A stretch of DNA of 64,000 bases, from NCBI GenBank assembly GCA_003674045.1, contig PENC01000006.1, forward strand, positions 186,001 to 250,000. The letters run 5' to 3'. Below are positions 25,313 to 32,835 of the stretch, piece by piece. Each line of letters opens with the position of its first letter. The stretch's first letter is position 1. This DNA is from Streptomyces griseocarneus (lineage in GTDB: Bacteria; Actinomycetota; Actinomycetes; Streptomycetales; Streptomycetaceae). The notes beneath the pieces were generated by a model, which was given only the letters and a program-made list of their open reading frames with translations, ran no database searches and was not told where the DNA came from. The position numbers and the translations under genes are program-made.

Positions 25313-26209
25313 TCACCCCCCGTTCTTGAAGACCCGCGTCAGCGACGTGAAGCTGTCGGCCCCGAACCCCCGGTCCAGGCCCCGCTTGAAGAGCGACAGG
25401 ACCGCCTCGGGGAGCGCCGCGTCCACGCCCGCGTCGCGCGTTGTGTGCACGATGTGGTCGACGCTCGCCGTCCCCATCGCGAGCTTGTCGACGTCGCCGT
25501 CGTGCTGCCCGGCGTCGAGCCTCGGGGTGTAGAAGGCCATGAAGTTGGGCAGCGAGGCGGCGGTCGAGCTGGCGTACGGCAGGAACTCCTCGGCCGTGAT
25601 GCCGTGCGCCTCGGCCACCGCGACGGCATGGAGGTAACCGGTCATGGCGGTCCAGAAGATGTCCATCATGATCTGGTAGTAGAGGGCGGCCAGACCCGGG
25701 TCGGTGCCGCGGTAGTCGGCGCCGGTGATGACCCCGAGAGTCTCCTTGTGAGCCTCGAAGACCTCCCTGGGGCCGCTGTAGAAGGTGCTGGACTCGGGCT
25801 GACCGATGCCCGACGGCGGCACCTGCACACCGCCCGTGAGGTGCTCCGCACCGTGCCGGGCGGCCCACGCGGCGGCTTCGCGGGCGCGCTCCGGCGTGTC
25901 GGAGCTGAGGTTCACGAGGACGCGGCCGCGCAGTGCCGTGACGGCGGGCCCGAGGATCGCGTACATCGCGTCGTAGTCGGTCAGGCTGAGGACGACCAGC
26001 TCGTTGGCGGCCAGCGCCTCCTCGACCGTGGCGGCGCGCTCGGCGCCCTTCGCGACCAGCCCGTCCGCCTTGGCGGCGGTGCGGTTCCACACGGTCACAC
26101 GGTGACCGGCGGCCAGGAACGCCTCGGTCATCGCCGTACCCATGGGACCGAGGCCGATGACGGTGACGGACTGCTTCTGCTGCTTCTGCTGCTTCTGCTG
26201 CGAAGACAT
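25313..26209 (-). CDS. NAD(P)-dependent dehydrogenase, imine reductase / 3-HIBDH-like
   Basis: A 298-residue beta-hydroxyacid-dehydrogenase-superfamily enzyme. The Rossmann motif VIGLGPMGTAMTEAF is followed by VTVWNRT, indicating an NADP-type binding loop. GGVQVPPSGIGQPESSTFYSG and the helical C-terminal dimerisation domain resemble imine reductases more than 3-hydroxyisobutyrate dehydrogenases. The N-terminus MSSQQKQQKQQKQ is an odd low-complexity extension encoded by a 9-bp tandem repeat (26171-26200). It is divergent from a TetR gene with two matching operators between them. Substrate unknown. Confidence 0.8.
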   Translation of the reverse strand: MSSQQKQQKQQKQSVTVIGLGPMGTAMTEAFLAAGHRVTVWNRTAAKADGLVAKGAERAATVEEALAANELVVLSLTDYDAMYAILGPAVTALRGRVLVNLSSDTPERAREAAAWAARHGAEHLTGGVQVPPSGIGQPESSTFYSGPREVFEAHKETLGVITGADYRGTDPGLAALYYQIMMDIFWTAMTGYLHAVAVAEAHGITAEEFLPYASSTAASLPNFMAFYTPRLDAGQHDGDVDKLAMGTASVDHIVHTTRDAGVDAALPEAVLSLFKRGLDRGFGADSFTSLTRVFKNGG

Positions 26210-26226
26210 GGTGAATGAACCCCCTC

Positions 26227-26284
26227 TAGAACGAACGCTCTATCCAGGAAGGAACCTAGCACGACCTCTGGAACGAACGCTCTA
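26227..26284. promoter_or_regulatory. two TetR-type operators in the divergent promoter region
   Basis: TAGAACGAACGCTCTA (26227-26242) and TGGAACGAACGCTCTA (26269-26284) are near-palindromes, 42 bases start to start (about four helical turns). The second lies directly upstream of TACGCT (26290-26295), a -10 that would start transcription at or next to the ATG at 26302. They are likely binding sites of the TetR regulator encoded alongside. Confidence 0.75.
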
Positions 26285-26301
26285 TTCGATACGCTGACGA
26301 G

Positions 26302-26919
26302 ATGAAGGCCACTACGCAAACAGAGCAGACGGCGCAAACAGGTACGGGAGCCCCCCTCGGCACCCGCGAACGGATCGTCCGGGCCGCCTCACGGCTGATG
26401 CAGCGTCAGGGCTACGAGGGGACGGGGATCAAGCAGATCTCCCGGGAGGCGGAGGCCACGCTCGGCTCGGTCTACCACTTCTTCCCGGGCGGCAAGCAGG
26501 AGCTGGCCACGGAGGCGATCCGGCACGGGGACCGGGAGTTCGCCGACACCCTGCGGGCGGTGCTGGACAGCGAGGAGGACCCGGCGGCGGCGGTGGCCGC
26601 GACGGCACGGGTCGTCGCCGAGGAACTGCGCGCCTCGGACTGGGTCGACGGCTGCCCGGTCACGGCGACGAGCCTGGGCACGGCGACGACCGCCCCCGAC
26701 ATCCAGCGGGCGGCGGCGGAGGCGTTCGCGCGCTGGCGGGGCCTGGTGGAGGACCGGCTCCGCCGTGCGGGGATCGGCGCGGAGGACGCGCACGACCTCG
26801 CGCACACGGTGATCCACACCCTGGAGGGTGCGGAACTGGCGGCTCAGGTGGCGCGGAGCGATGAGCCGCTGCTCATTGCCGGGCGGCACCTTGCCCGGCT
26901 GGTCGATTCGTATCGCTGA
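26302..26919 (+). CDS. TetR/AcrR family regulator (LmrA/YxaF-like)
   Basis: A 205-residue TetR regulator. The HTH is at about residues 22-70: RERIVRAASRLMQRQGYEGTGIKQISREAEATLGSVYHFFPGGKQEL. The GxGIKQI and SVYHFFPGGKQEL forms and the C-terminal DGCPVTATSLG are typical of the LmrA/YxaF branch, whose operators match the two dyads upstream. It is divergent from the imine-reductase-like gene and is its probable repressor. No Shine-Dalgarno is seen before ATG; the transcript is probably leaderless. Confidence 0.9.
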   Translation: MKATTQTEQTAQTGTGAPLGTRERIVRAASRLMQRQGYEGTGIKQISREAEATLGSVYHFFPGGKQELATEAIRHGDREFADTLRAVLDSEEDPAAAVAATARVVAEELRASDWVDGCPVTATSLGTATTAPDIQRAAAEAFARWRGLVEDRLRRAGIGAEDAHDLAHTVIHTLEGAELAAQVARSDEPLLIAGRHLARLVDSYR

Positions 26920-26969
26920 TCCGTTCGAGCCGATCGCGTTGTACACCTGCGGGCCGGTGGGGCCGGTCG

Positions 26970-27059
26970 CGCCCACCGGGGTGCCACTTACACTCCGCTC
27001 GCGGCTGCCGGTGTGTTGTGGCTGGTCGCGCCGTTCCCCGCGCCCCTTACGGGGCGCGT
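26970..27059 (+). repeat. dispersed intergenic repeat, copy 2
   Basis: GCCCACCGGGGTGCC, then GGCTGCCGGTGTGTTGTGG and GCTGGTCGCGCCGTTCCCCG, ending in a CGCCCCTTACGGGGCG hairpin. It abuts the stop codon of the TetR gene at 27061, so it likely serves as that gene's terminator. Confidence 0.85.
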
Positions 27060-27060
27060 C

Positions 27061-27642
27061 TCAGAGGACCTCCCCCGCCAGAGCCCGCCGCATGCCCTCG
27101 ACCAGTTCGGCGCCTGTCGGCGCGCGTCCGGGGTCGATGATCCACTGGACCCACAGGCCAATGAAGAGGGCGTGGTGGAAGGCGCCCGCGGTGCGCGTCG
27201 CCTCCTCGCTCACCCGGGAGTCCTCGACTCCCTCGAAGACCCCCACCAACCCCGCACGCCCCTCGGGGAAGATCCCGGCCAGCCACTTCTTGAGCTCCGG
27301 GTTGGCGCCCAGCTGACCGACGACCTCCAGCTGGACCTCCCAGAACTTCCGGTTCTCCTCGAAGCCCGCGATCAGCGTGTCCCACCTGGCCGCGAGGAGC
27401 TCCTCCCTGGAGACGCCCGCGGGGGTCCGCGCCTCCAGGGCCCGGCTCATCGCGGCGCCCCACTCCTCGGTCAACTTCACGAACGCCGCCCTCATCAGCG
27501 CGTCCTTCGACCCGTAGTGGTAGCCGATGGAGGCGAGGTTGGCACCCGAGGCGGCGACGATGTCGCGCGCCGTCGTGCGCACCCAGCCCTTCTCCAGCAG
27601 ACATGCCTTGGCGCCTTCGAGCAGATCTTCGCGATGTCCCAT
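27061..27642 (-). CDS. TetR family regulator of the adjacent efflux pump
   Basis: A 193-residue TetR regulator. The HTH region is REDLLEGAKACLLEKGWVRTTARDIVAASGANLASIGYHYGSKDALM (about residues 4-50). A TetR_C-type domain follows (FWEVQLEVVGQL, FHHALFIGLWVQWI). ATG 27642 (MGHREDLLEG) is preferred because the upstream alternative at 27672 adds ten non-conserved residues, but neither has a good ribosome-binding site. It is divergent from the MFS pump, its likely target. Confidence 0.88.
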   Translation of the reverse strand: MGHREDLLEGAKACLLEKGWVRTTARDIVAASGANLASIGYHYGSKDALMRAAFVKLTEEWGAAMSRALEARTPAGVSREELLAARWDTLIAGFEENRKFWEVQLEVVGQLGANPELKKWLAGIFPEGRAGLVGVFEGVEDSRVSEEATRTAGAFHHALFIGLWVQWIIDPGRAPTGAELVEGMRRALAGEVL

Positions 27643-27685
27643 GCCCGGCAGCCTAACGGCCGACTCATACACCCGTACAGGACAA

Positions 27686-27733
27686 GCGTCTTATACAAGC
27701 GTCATAGACAGGTGTTTAAGACGCCCGTATATT
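27686..27733 (+). promoter_or_regulatory. efflux pump promoter overlapped by operator dyad
   Basis: TAGACA (27705-27710) and TATATT (27728-27733) with 17-base spacing form a good promoter whose start point would coincide with the pump ATG at 27741. The long dyad GCGTCTTATACA (27686-27697) / TGTTTAAGACGC (27713-27724), 11 of 12 positions paired, overlaps it. ACAAGCGTC is also directly repeated with a 13-base period at 27682 and 27695. Confidence 0.65.
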
Positions 27734-27740
27734 CCTCGGC

Positions 27741-29258
27741 ATGACGAACCCCAGCCTCCGTGCGGGGCGCAGGGAATGGACGGCCTTCGTCGTCCTGCTG
27801 CTGCCCCTCCTCCTGGTCTCCATGGACGTGTCCGTCCTCTTCTTCGCCGTCCCCGTCATCAGCGAGGAGCTCGCGCCGAGCGCGACCCAGCAGCTGTGGA
27901 TCTTCGACAGCTACGCCTTCGCCCTCGCCGGGCTGCTGATCACCATGGGCTCGCTCGGCGACCGGATCGGCCGCCGCAAGCTGCTGCTCCTCGGGGCGGT
28001 CGCGTTCGGCGCGGCCTCCGTGGCCGCCGCCTACGCCCGGAACGCGGAGATGCTCATCGCGGCGCGGGCCGTGCTCGGGGTCGGCGGCGCGACGCTGATG
28101 CCGAGCACGATGGCGCTGGTGCGCACCATGTTCCGGGACGACGCCCAGCGCACGAAGGCGATCGGCATCTGGTCCGGGGCCATGGCGGGCGGCATCGCGC
28201 TCGGCTCCGTGCTCGGCGGGCTGCTGCTCGACCACTTCTGGTGGGGTTCGGTCTTCCTGGTCAACGTGCCCGCGATGGTGCTGCTCCTGGTCCTCGTGCC
28301 AGTGCTCGTACCGGAGTCCAAGGACCCGGCGCCCGGCCGGTTCGACCTGCTGAGCGTGCCGCTGTCGATGGGCGCCGTGCTGCCGGTGATCTACGGGCTC
28401 AAGGAGATCGCCGCTTCGGGATGCACCGTGCCCCGGGTGCTGTGCGTGGCCGCGGGCGCGGTCGTGGGCGCCGTATTCGTCCGCCGTCAGCGCACCCGGG
28501 CGGACGCGATGATCAGCCGTGCGCTGTTCCGGCACCGTGCCTTCGGGGCGGGCATCGGCATCAACACGGTCGCCGCGTTCGGGATGATGGGCTCCGCCTA
28601 CTTCACGACGCAGTACCTCCAGTCCGTCCTGGGCAAGAGCCCGCTGGAGGCGGCGCTGTGGGGCGTGCTCCCGTCGCTCGCGGTGGGTGCCGCGGCGCCG
28701 CTCGCCACCGCGGCGGGCCAGCGGCTGCCCAAGTACCGCGTCATAGCCGCCGGCTTCGTCATCGGCGCCGCGGGCTACGCCCTCCTCACGCTCTGCGGGC
28801 CCCGCTCACTGGTGCTCACACTCGTCGCGTCGGCCGTCGTGAGCTGCGGCATCGTCACCGTGATGGCCCTGGTCTCGGACATGGCGCTGGGCACCGCACC
28901 GCCGGAGAAGGCGGGCAGTGCCGCCGCCCTGCTGGAGACCGGCCAGGAGTTCGGCGGCGCGCTCGGCATGGCGCTCTTCGGCAGCGTCGGCACGGCCGTC
29001 TACCGCCGTGACGTCACCGACTCGTTCCCCGCCGGGCTGCCGCACGGCGTGCTGGAGGCGGCACGCGAGACGCTCGGCGGGGCGGTCGGCACCGCGTCCG
29101 GGCTGCCGGGGCGGGCCGGGCACTCCGTACTGGCCGTGGCGCGCGAGGCGTTCACGCACGGCATGAACGTCGCCGCGGTCGCGGGCACGGTGGTGCTGTT
29201 GCTCTCGGCAGCCCTGACGGTGGTGGTGTTGCGGGGCGCCCACCGGGGTGCCTCATGA
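27741..29258 (+). CDS. MFS multidrug efflux transporter (DHA2, 14-TM)
   Basis: A 505-residue drug:H+ antiporter of the QacA/SmvA/EmrB type. The first helix carries LLLPLLLVSMDVSVLFFAVP with the conserved acidic residue, loop 2-3 is GSLGDRIGRRKLL, and motif C lies around GIALGSVLGGLLLDHFWW. About 14 membrane helices are visible. No ribosome-binding site precedes the ATG, and a promoter placed seven bases upstream implies a leaderless mRNA. The last codons (GAHRGAS) come from the dispersed intergenic repeat, and the stop directly abuts the stop of the convergent gene. Confidence 0.9.
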   Translation: MTNPSLRAGRREWTAFVVLLLPLLLVSMDVSVLFFAVPVISEELAPSATQQLWIFDSYAFALAGLLITMGSLGDRIGRRKLLLLGAVAFGAASVAAAYARNAEMLIAARAVLGVGGATLMPSTMALVRTMFRDDAQRTKAIGIWSGAMAGGIALGSVLGGLLLDHFWWGSVFLVNVPAMVLLLVLVPVLVPESKDPAPGRFDLLSVPLSMGAVLPVIYGLKEIAASGCTVPRVLCVAAGAVVGAVFVRRQRTRADAMISRALFRHRAFGAGIGINTVAAFGMMGSAYFTTQYLQSVLGKSPLEAALWGVLPSLAVGAAAPLATAAGQRLPKYRVIAAGFVIGAAGYALLTLCGPRSLVLTLVASAVVSCGIVTVMALVSDMALGTAPPEKAGSAAALLETGQEFGGALGMALFGSVGTAVYRRDVTDSFPAGLPHGVLEAARETLGGAVGTASGLPGRAGHSVLAVAREAFTHGMNVAAVAGTVVLLLSAALTVVVLRGAHRGAS

Positions 29259-29326
29259 GCTCCGCTTGCGACTGCGGGTCCGTTGTTGTGGCTGGTCGCG
29301 CAGCTCCTCGCGCCCCTTATGGGGCC
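29236..29326 (+). repeat. dispersed intergenic repeat, copy 3, forming both gene ends
   Basis: The element encodes the last residues of the MFS pump on the + strand and the last ~24 residues of the GntR-TetR regulator on the - strand (GPHKGREELRDQPQQRTRSR and on). The two stop codons (29253-29255 and 29256-29258) are adjacent within it. Confidence 0.85.
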
Positions 29327-30143
29327 CGGCGTCGACGTACACGGCTAAGCCGTCCAGCAGTCGCAGCAGGCCGAAGTCGAACAGGGCTTCCAGGGCCGGG
29401 GCCGACTCCGGGCCCCGGCCCGGTTCCAGGGCGAGGCCCCGGACGTAGCCGGCCAGGGTCCCGGTGATGTGCCGTACAGCGCGCGGGTGCAGTCCCAGGC
29501 GCAGCAACGGTTCCGCCGCCCACTCCTGATGCGGTGACGGGAGCCGGGCGCACGGCACCGCCCCCGCGAGCCAGGAGTGGCGCCGGTAGAGCGCCCACTG
29601 ACGGCGCGCGGCCGCCTCCAGGCGCCCCCGCCAGTCGGCCGGGACACCACCCGGCGGCCCGGCCGCTCCGAAGACGGCGTCCGCCATCATGCCGACCAGT
29701 CCTTCCTTGCTCGGCACACAGCGGTACAACGCCATGGTGGCGACGCCGAGTTCGGCGGCGACGGCCCGCATGGACGGGGCGGTGGCGCCGTCGGCGTCGG
29801 CGATGGCCACGGCGGCGCGGACCACGCGCTCCCGGGTGAGCAGGGGCCCGGCCTCCCGGCCCCTTCCCCGGTGTGCCGCCCGCGGCGGGCGGCACACCGG
29901 GACACCCGCGGGCGTCTCGACGACGGTGCCGACGCCGGGCACGGCCCGGACGAGTCCTTCCTGCCGGAGCACCGCGAGAACCTTGCTCGCGGTGGCCGTG
30001 GCGACGCCCCATTCCTGGGTGATCTGACGGGTGGACGGCACCCGGCCGCCCGCACGGAGTTCGCCGGAGGAGATGCGGGCGCGGAGTTCGGCCGCGATGC
30101 GCAGATACGGGGCCGGTGGCCCCGCTTGAGGGAGTGCACCCAT
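29253..30143 (-). CDS. GntR-TetR hybrid transcriptional regulator
   Basis: A 296-residue regulator with two DNA-binding-type modules. Residues ~10-80 are a GntR winged helix (PYLRIAAELRARISSGELRAG, RVPSTRQITQEWGVATATASKVLAVLRQEGLV). Residues ~105-160 resemble a TetR HTH (ERVVRAAVAIADADGATAPSMRAVAAELGVATMALYRCVPSKEGL). A TetR_C_1-type all-helical ligand domain follows. ATG 30143 gives the family start; the frame upstream to 30539 is not conserved. The C-terminal ~24 residues are repeat-derived. It is divergent from the terpene operon and is a candidate regulator of it. Confidence 0.85.
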   Translation of the reverse strand: MGALPQAGPPAPYLRIAAELRARISSGELRAGGRVPSTRQITQEWGVATATASKVLAVLRQEGLVRAVPGVGTVVETPAGVPVCRPPRAAHRGRGREAGPLLTRERVVRAAVAIADADGATAPSMRAVAAELGVATMALYRCVPSKEGLVGMMADAVFGAAGPPGGVPADWRGRLEAAARRQWALYRRHSWLAGAVPCARLPSPHQEWAAEPLLRLGLHPRAVRHITGTLAGYVRGLALEPGRGPESAPALEALFDFGLLRLLDGLAVYVDAGPHKGREELRDQPQQRTRSRKRSS

Positions 30144-30656
30144 GCGGCAAAGGGTGAACTTCACGCGAGCCACCCGCAAGCGGCCCTCAAAGGCGGCATG
30201 ATGATAGGACCGTTGAAATGGCGCGGAACTTCCCCGCCGATTCTCCGCTCCTTCTCCCCTTTCTTCCCGCCTTTCTCTCCCCTCGGGCGCGACACCGGCG
30301 CCGACCTGCGAAGAGGGGCGCTCGGCAACCGCCATTGGTCGGTACAACCGTCGCCGCGTGCGCCGTGCACCACCGACGCCTCCACTCGGCGCGCCCCACC
30401 CGTTTGCTGCTTGACGGGACGCGGGAATCTCCGGACAGGCCACGCGGAAAACCCGGCCGAGGGTCGGTGACCTGCGAGGGCTGCTGGGGGGAGTGATTCC
30501 ATGGCGTACGCACGCATGACGCCCCCGCCACCTTCTCACTCGTTCCTCCCTCCCGGGTCACGGGTGTGCGGGACACGACCAGGAAAGGTCCCGTTACCGC
30601 CACCGTGCCGTCCGCACGCGAGACAGCCACCGAGGCGCTACCGGAGGGACTGCCTC
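30144..30656. other. 513-base divergent region before the terpene operon
   Basis: Region between the GntR-TetR regulator and the polyprenyl synthase. It must hold promoters for both directions. TTGACG (30411-30416, +) is the only good -35-like hexamer seen, with no matching -10. A frame open from 30501 into the synthase is not supported because a strong GGAGGG precedes ATG 30657. No other gene seen. Confidence 0.45.
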
Positions 30657-31742
30657 ATGACCACCCTTGACCTCGCGACCGCACATCTGGACCTCCCCGC
30701 GATACGGAATCGGGTCGACATCGTCCTGACCGACTTCCTGAACGAGAAGTCACGGGCCGCCACCGCCGGCCCACAGCCGGCCGAAGTCACCGATCTCCTG
30801 AGGGGATTTCTCTTTTCGGGCGGAAAGCGTCTCCGACCTCTTCTGTGTGTCATCGGCTGGCATGCCGCGGGAGGACACGGCACCCCGGCACCTGTACTGC
30901 GGGTGGCGTCCTCGCTGGAAATGTTCCACGCGTTCGCGCTCGTCCACGACGACATCATGGACAATTCCGCTACGCGGCGCGGCCGTCCCACCGTCCACCG
31001 CGCCGTCGCGGAGCACCACCGCTCGGGCCGCGGGCAGGCCGCCGCCGACCGTCTCGGCAGCAGCGCGGCCATCCTGATCGGCGACGTCGCCCTGATCTGG
31101 TCGGACGAGCTCCTGCACACGGCGGGGCTGCCCACCGCGCAGCTCGCCGAGGTGCTGTCGCTGGTCGACGCGATGCGCACCGAGGTGATGTACGGCCAGT
31201 TCCTCGACCTCGTCAGCACCGGCCGCCCCACCACCGACACCACGCGGGCACTGGCGATCAGCCGCTACAAGACCGCCAAGTACACCGTCGAACGGCCCCT
31301 CCACATCGGCGCCGCCCTCGCCGGGGCCGACGGGGCGTTCCGGGCCTCCCTCAGTGCGTACGCGCTCCCGCTCGGCGACGCCTTCCAGCTCCGCGACGAC
31401 CTCCTCGGCGTCTACGGCGACCCGGCCGTCACGGGCAAACCCGCCCTGGACGACCTGCGGGACGGCAAGCACACCACCCTCGTGGCCCTCGCCCTCCAGC
31501 GCGCCGACCGAGCGCAGCGGCGCACCCTGCGCAAGCTGCTCGGCGACCCGGAGCTGGACGACTCGGGGGCCGACCGGGTGCGCCGGCTGCTCGCCGAGAC
31601 CGGGGCCCACGCCACCGTCGAACGCCTCATCCGGGTGCGCCGCATCCAGGCCGAGGCGGCCCTCGACCACAGCGTTCTCCCACCCGCCGCGGCCAGTGCG
31701 CTGCGCGCGCTGGCCCGGGACGTCACGATGAGGTGCGCATGA
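30657..31742 (+). CDS. polyprenyl (probably geranylgeranyl) diphosphate synthase
   Basis: A 361-residue trans-isoprenyl diphosphate synthase supplying the terpene synthase that follows. The first Asp-rich motif is HDDIMDNSATRRG (DD at 98-99) and the second is QLRDDLLG (247-248). GGKRLRP near residue 55 binds IPP. The fifth and fourth residues before the first motif are Phe and Ala, compatible with a GGPP-length product, but chain length cannot be fixed by reading. GGAGGG lies nine bases before the ATG. Its stop overlaps the next gene's start (ATGA), so the two are co-translated. Confidence 0.92.
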   Translation: MTTLDLATAHLDLPAIRNRVDIVLTDFLNEKSRAATAGPQPAEVTDLLRGFLFSGGKRLRPLLCVIGWHAAGGHGTPAPVLRVASSLEMFHAFALVHDDIMDNSATRRGRPTVHRAVAEHHRSGRGQAAADRLGSSAAILIGDVALIWSDELLHTAGLPTAQLAEVLSLVDAMRTEVMYGQFLDLVSTGRPTTDTTRALAISRYKTAKYTVERPLHIGAALAGADGAFRASLSAYALPLGDAFQLRDDLLGVYGDPAVTGKPALDDLRDGKHTTLVALALQRADRAQRRTLRKLLGDPELDDSGADRVRRLLAETGAHATVERLIRVRRIQAEAALDHSVLPPAAASALRALARDVTMRCA

Positions 31743-32815
31743 CGACAACAGGTCCCGTCACACGACGGCCCGCGCCCGGCACGCCGTACAGCATGCCCGT
31801 TCTGGACACCCGGCTGCCGACGCTGTGCAATCCGTACTGCGCGGAGGCGGAGCACGTCACGCACGAGTGGGAACGCCCCCTGCTGGCCGCCTACTTCGGC
31901 GACGAACGAGCGGCCCGCCGCTATCAGAAGCAGCGTGCCACGCACTGGGCCTGCCTGTGCTTTCCTCGGGCGTCACGGGGACGGCTGCTCGACATGCTCC
32001 CGGTGATGCACCCCCTCGCGCTCCTGGACGACCTCTTCTCCGTGCCGACGGTCCGGGGGGACCACAGGCGGATCCAGCGGTACCGCGAGCTCTTCGAGGC
32101 CGCCTGCGCGGGGCGGGCGACCCCGCCCGGCCTCCCCGAGGTCCGGCTGGTGCGGGATTCGGTGCCGCGCGCCGTGGCGAACATGCCCCCCGGCCTGGCC
32201 GTGCGCTACCTCGCCGGGCTGCGCGACATCGTCGGCCGTACCGCGGCTCAGAGCGCGGGATACGACATGTATGCGCTGCGCACGCTCGACGCCTATCTGG
32301 AGGTCCGCAGGGTCGACGTCTTCGGATTCTGGTCCGCGCACCTCGTGGAATACACGTCCGAAGTGGATCTGACCGAAGAACTGGCCCGGTACGAGGAGCT
32401 GGCCAAGGCCCAGGAGCTGGCCATCGACAGTCTGATCTGGGTGAACGACCTGTATTCCTTTCCCAAGGAACTGGCCCGCGGGGATTCCCTCAACAGTGTA
32501 TGGATCTTGATGGACGTCCAGGAAAGGGAATTGCAACAGGCCGTCGACGAGGTCGCCCGGCTGGCCGAGGACACCGAGCGACGATTTCTTGCGACCTGCG
32601 CACGGATCGAAGACGGGCCCTTGGGCGGCAGGCCCGACGTCCGCCGTTATCTCACCGATCTCGGATATCTGATGACCGGAAATCTCGCTTTCCACCGGAC
32701 GGCCACCCGCTACCACGGCGACGACTACACGGGGGACGGCGCCCTTTCGGGCCCGCGGACCCTGCGGCCGATCGTGTCCACGGCGACCCTCGACCACACC
32801 CCTTCGGACGACTGA
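31739..32815 (+). CDS. class I terpene synthase
   Basis: A 358-residue class I terpene cyclase. The metal-binding NSE motif is VNDLYSFPKELARGD (N236, D237, S240, K243, E244), the pyrophosphate-sensing Arg is in YLEVRRVDVFG, and the C-terminal RY pair is in TATRYHGDD. The first Asp-rich motif reads LLDDLFSVP (D97-D98), so the usual third acidic residue of DDxxD is Ser. The sequence does not match geosmin, 2-methylisoborneol, pentalenene, epi-isozizaene or CotB2 synthases as remembered. A C15 or C20 substrate is possible, C20 being favoured by the partner synthase. Start ATG 31739 overlaps the preceding stop. Confidence 0.88.
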   Translation: MTTTGPVTRRPAPGTPYSMPVLDTRLPTLCNPYCAEAEHVTHEWERPLLAAYFGDERAARRYQKQRATHWACLCFPRASRGRLLDMLPVMHPLALLDDLFSVPTVRGDHRRIQRYRELFEAACAGRATPPGLPEVRLVRDSVPRAVANMPPGLAVRYLAGLRDIVGRTAAQSAGYDMYALRTLDAYLEVRRVDVFGFWSAHLVEYTSEVDLTEELARYEELAKAQELAIDSLIWVNDLYSFPKELARGDSLNSVWILMDVQERELQQAVDEVARLAEDTERRFLATCARIEDGPLGGRPDVRRYLTDLGYLMTGNLAFHRTATRYHGDDYTGDGALSGPRTLRPIVSTATLDHTPSDD

Positions 32816-32835
32816 CCACCTGGGAGGAAGACGGT

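Noticed and set aside
30501..30656. N-terminal extension of the polyprenyl synthase from 30501
   Set aside because: Pro/Arg-rich and unlike the family; ATG 30657 has a strong ribosome-binding site.
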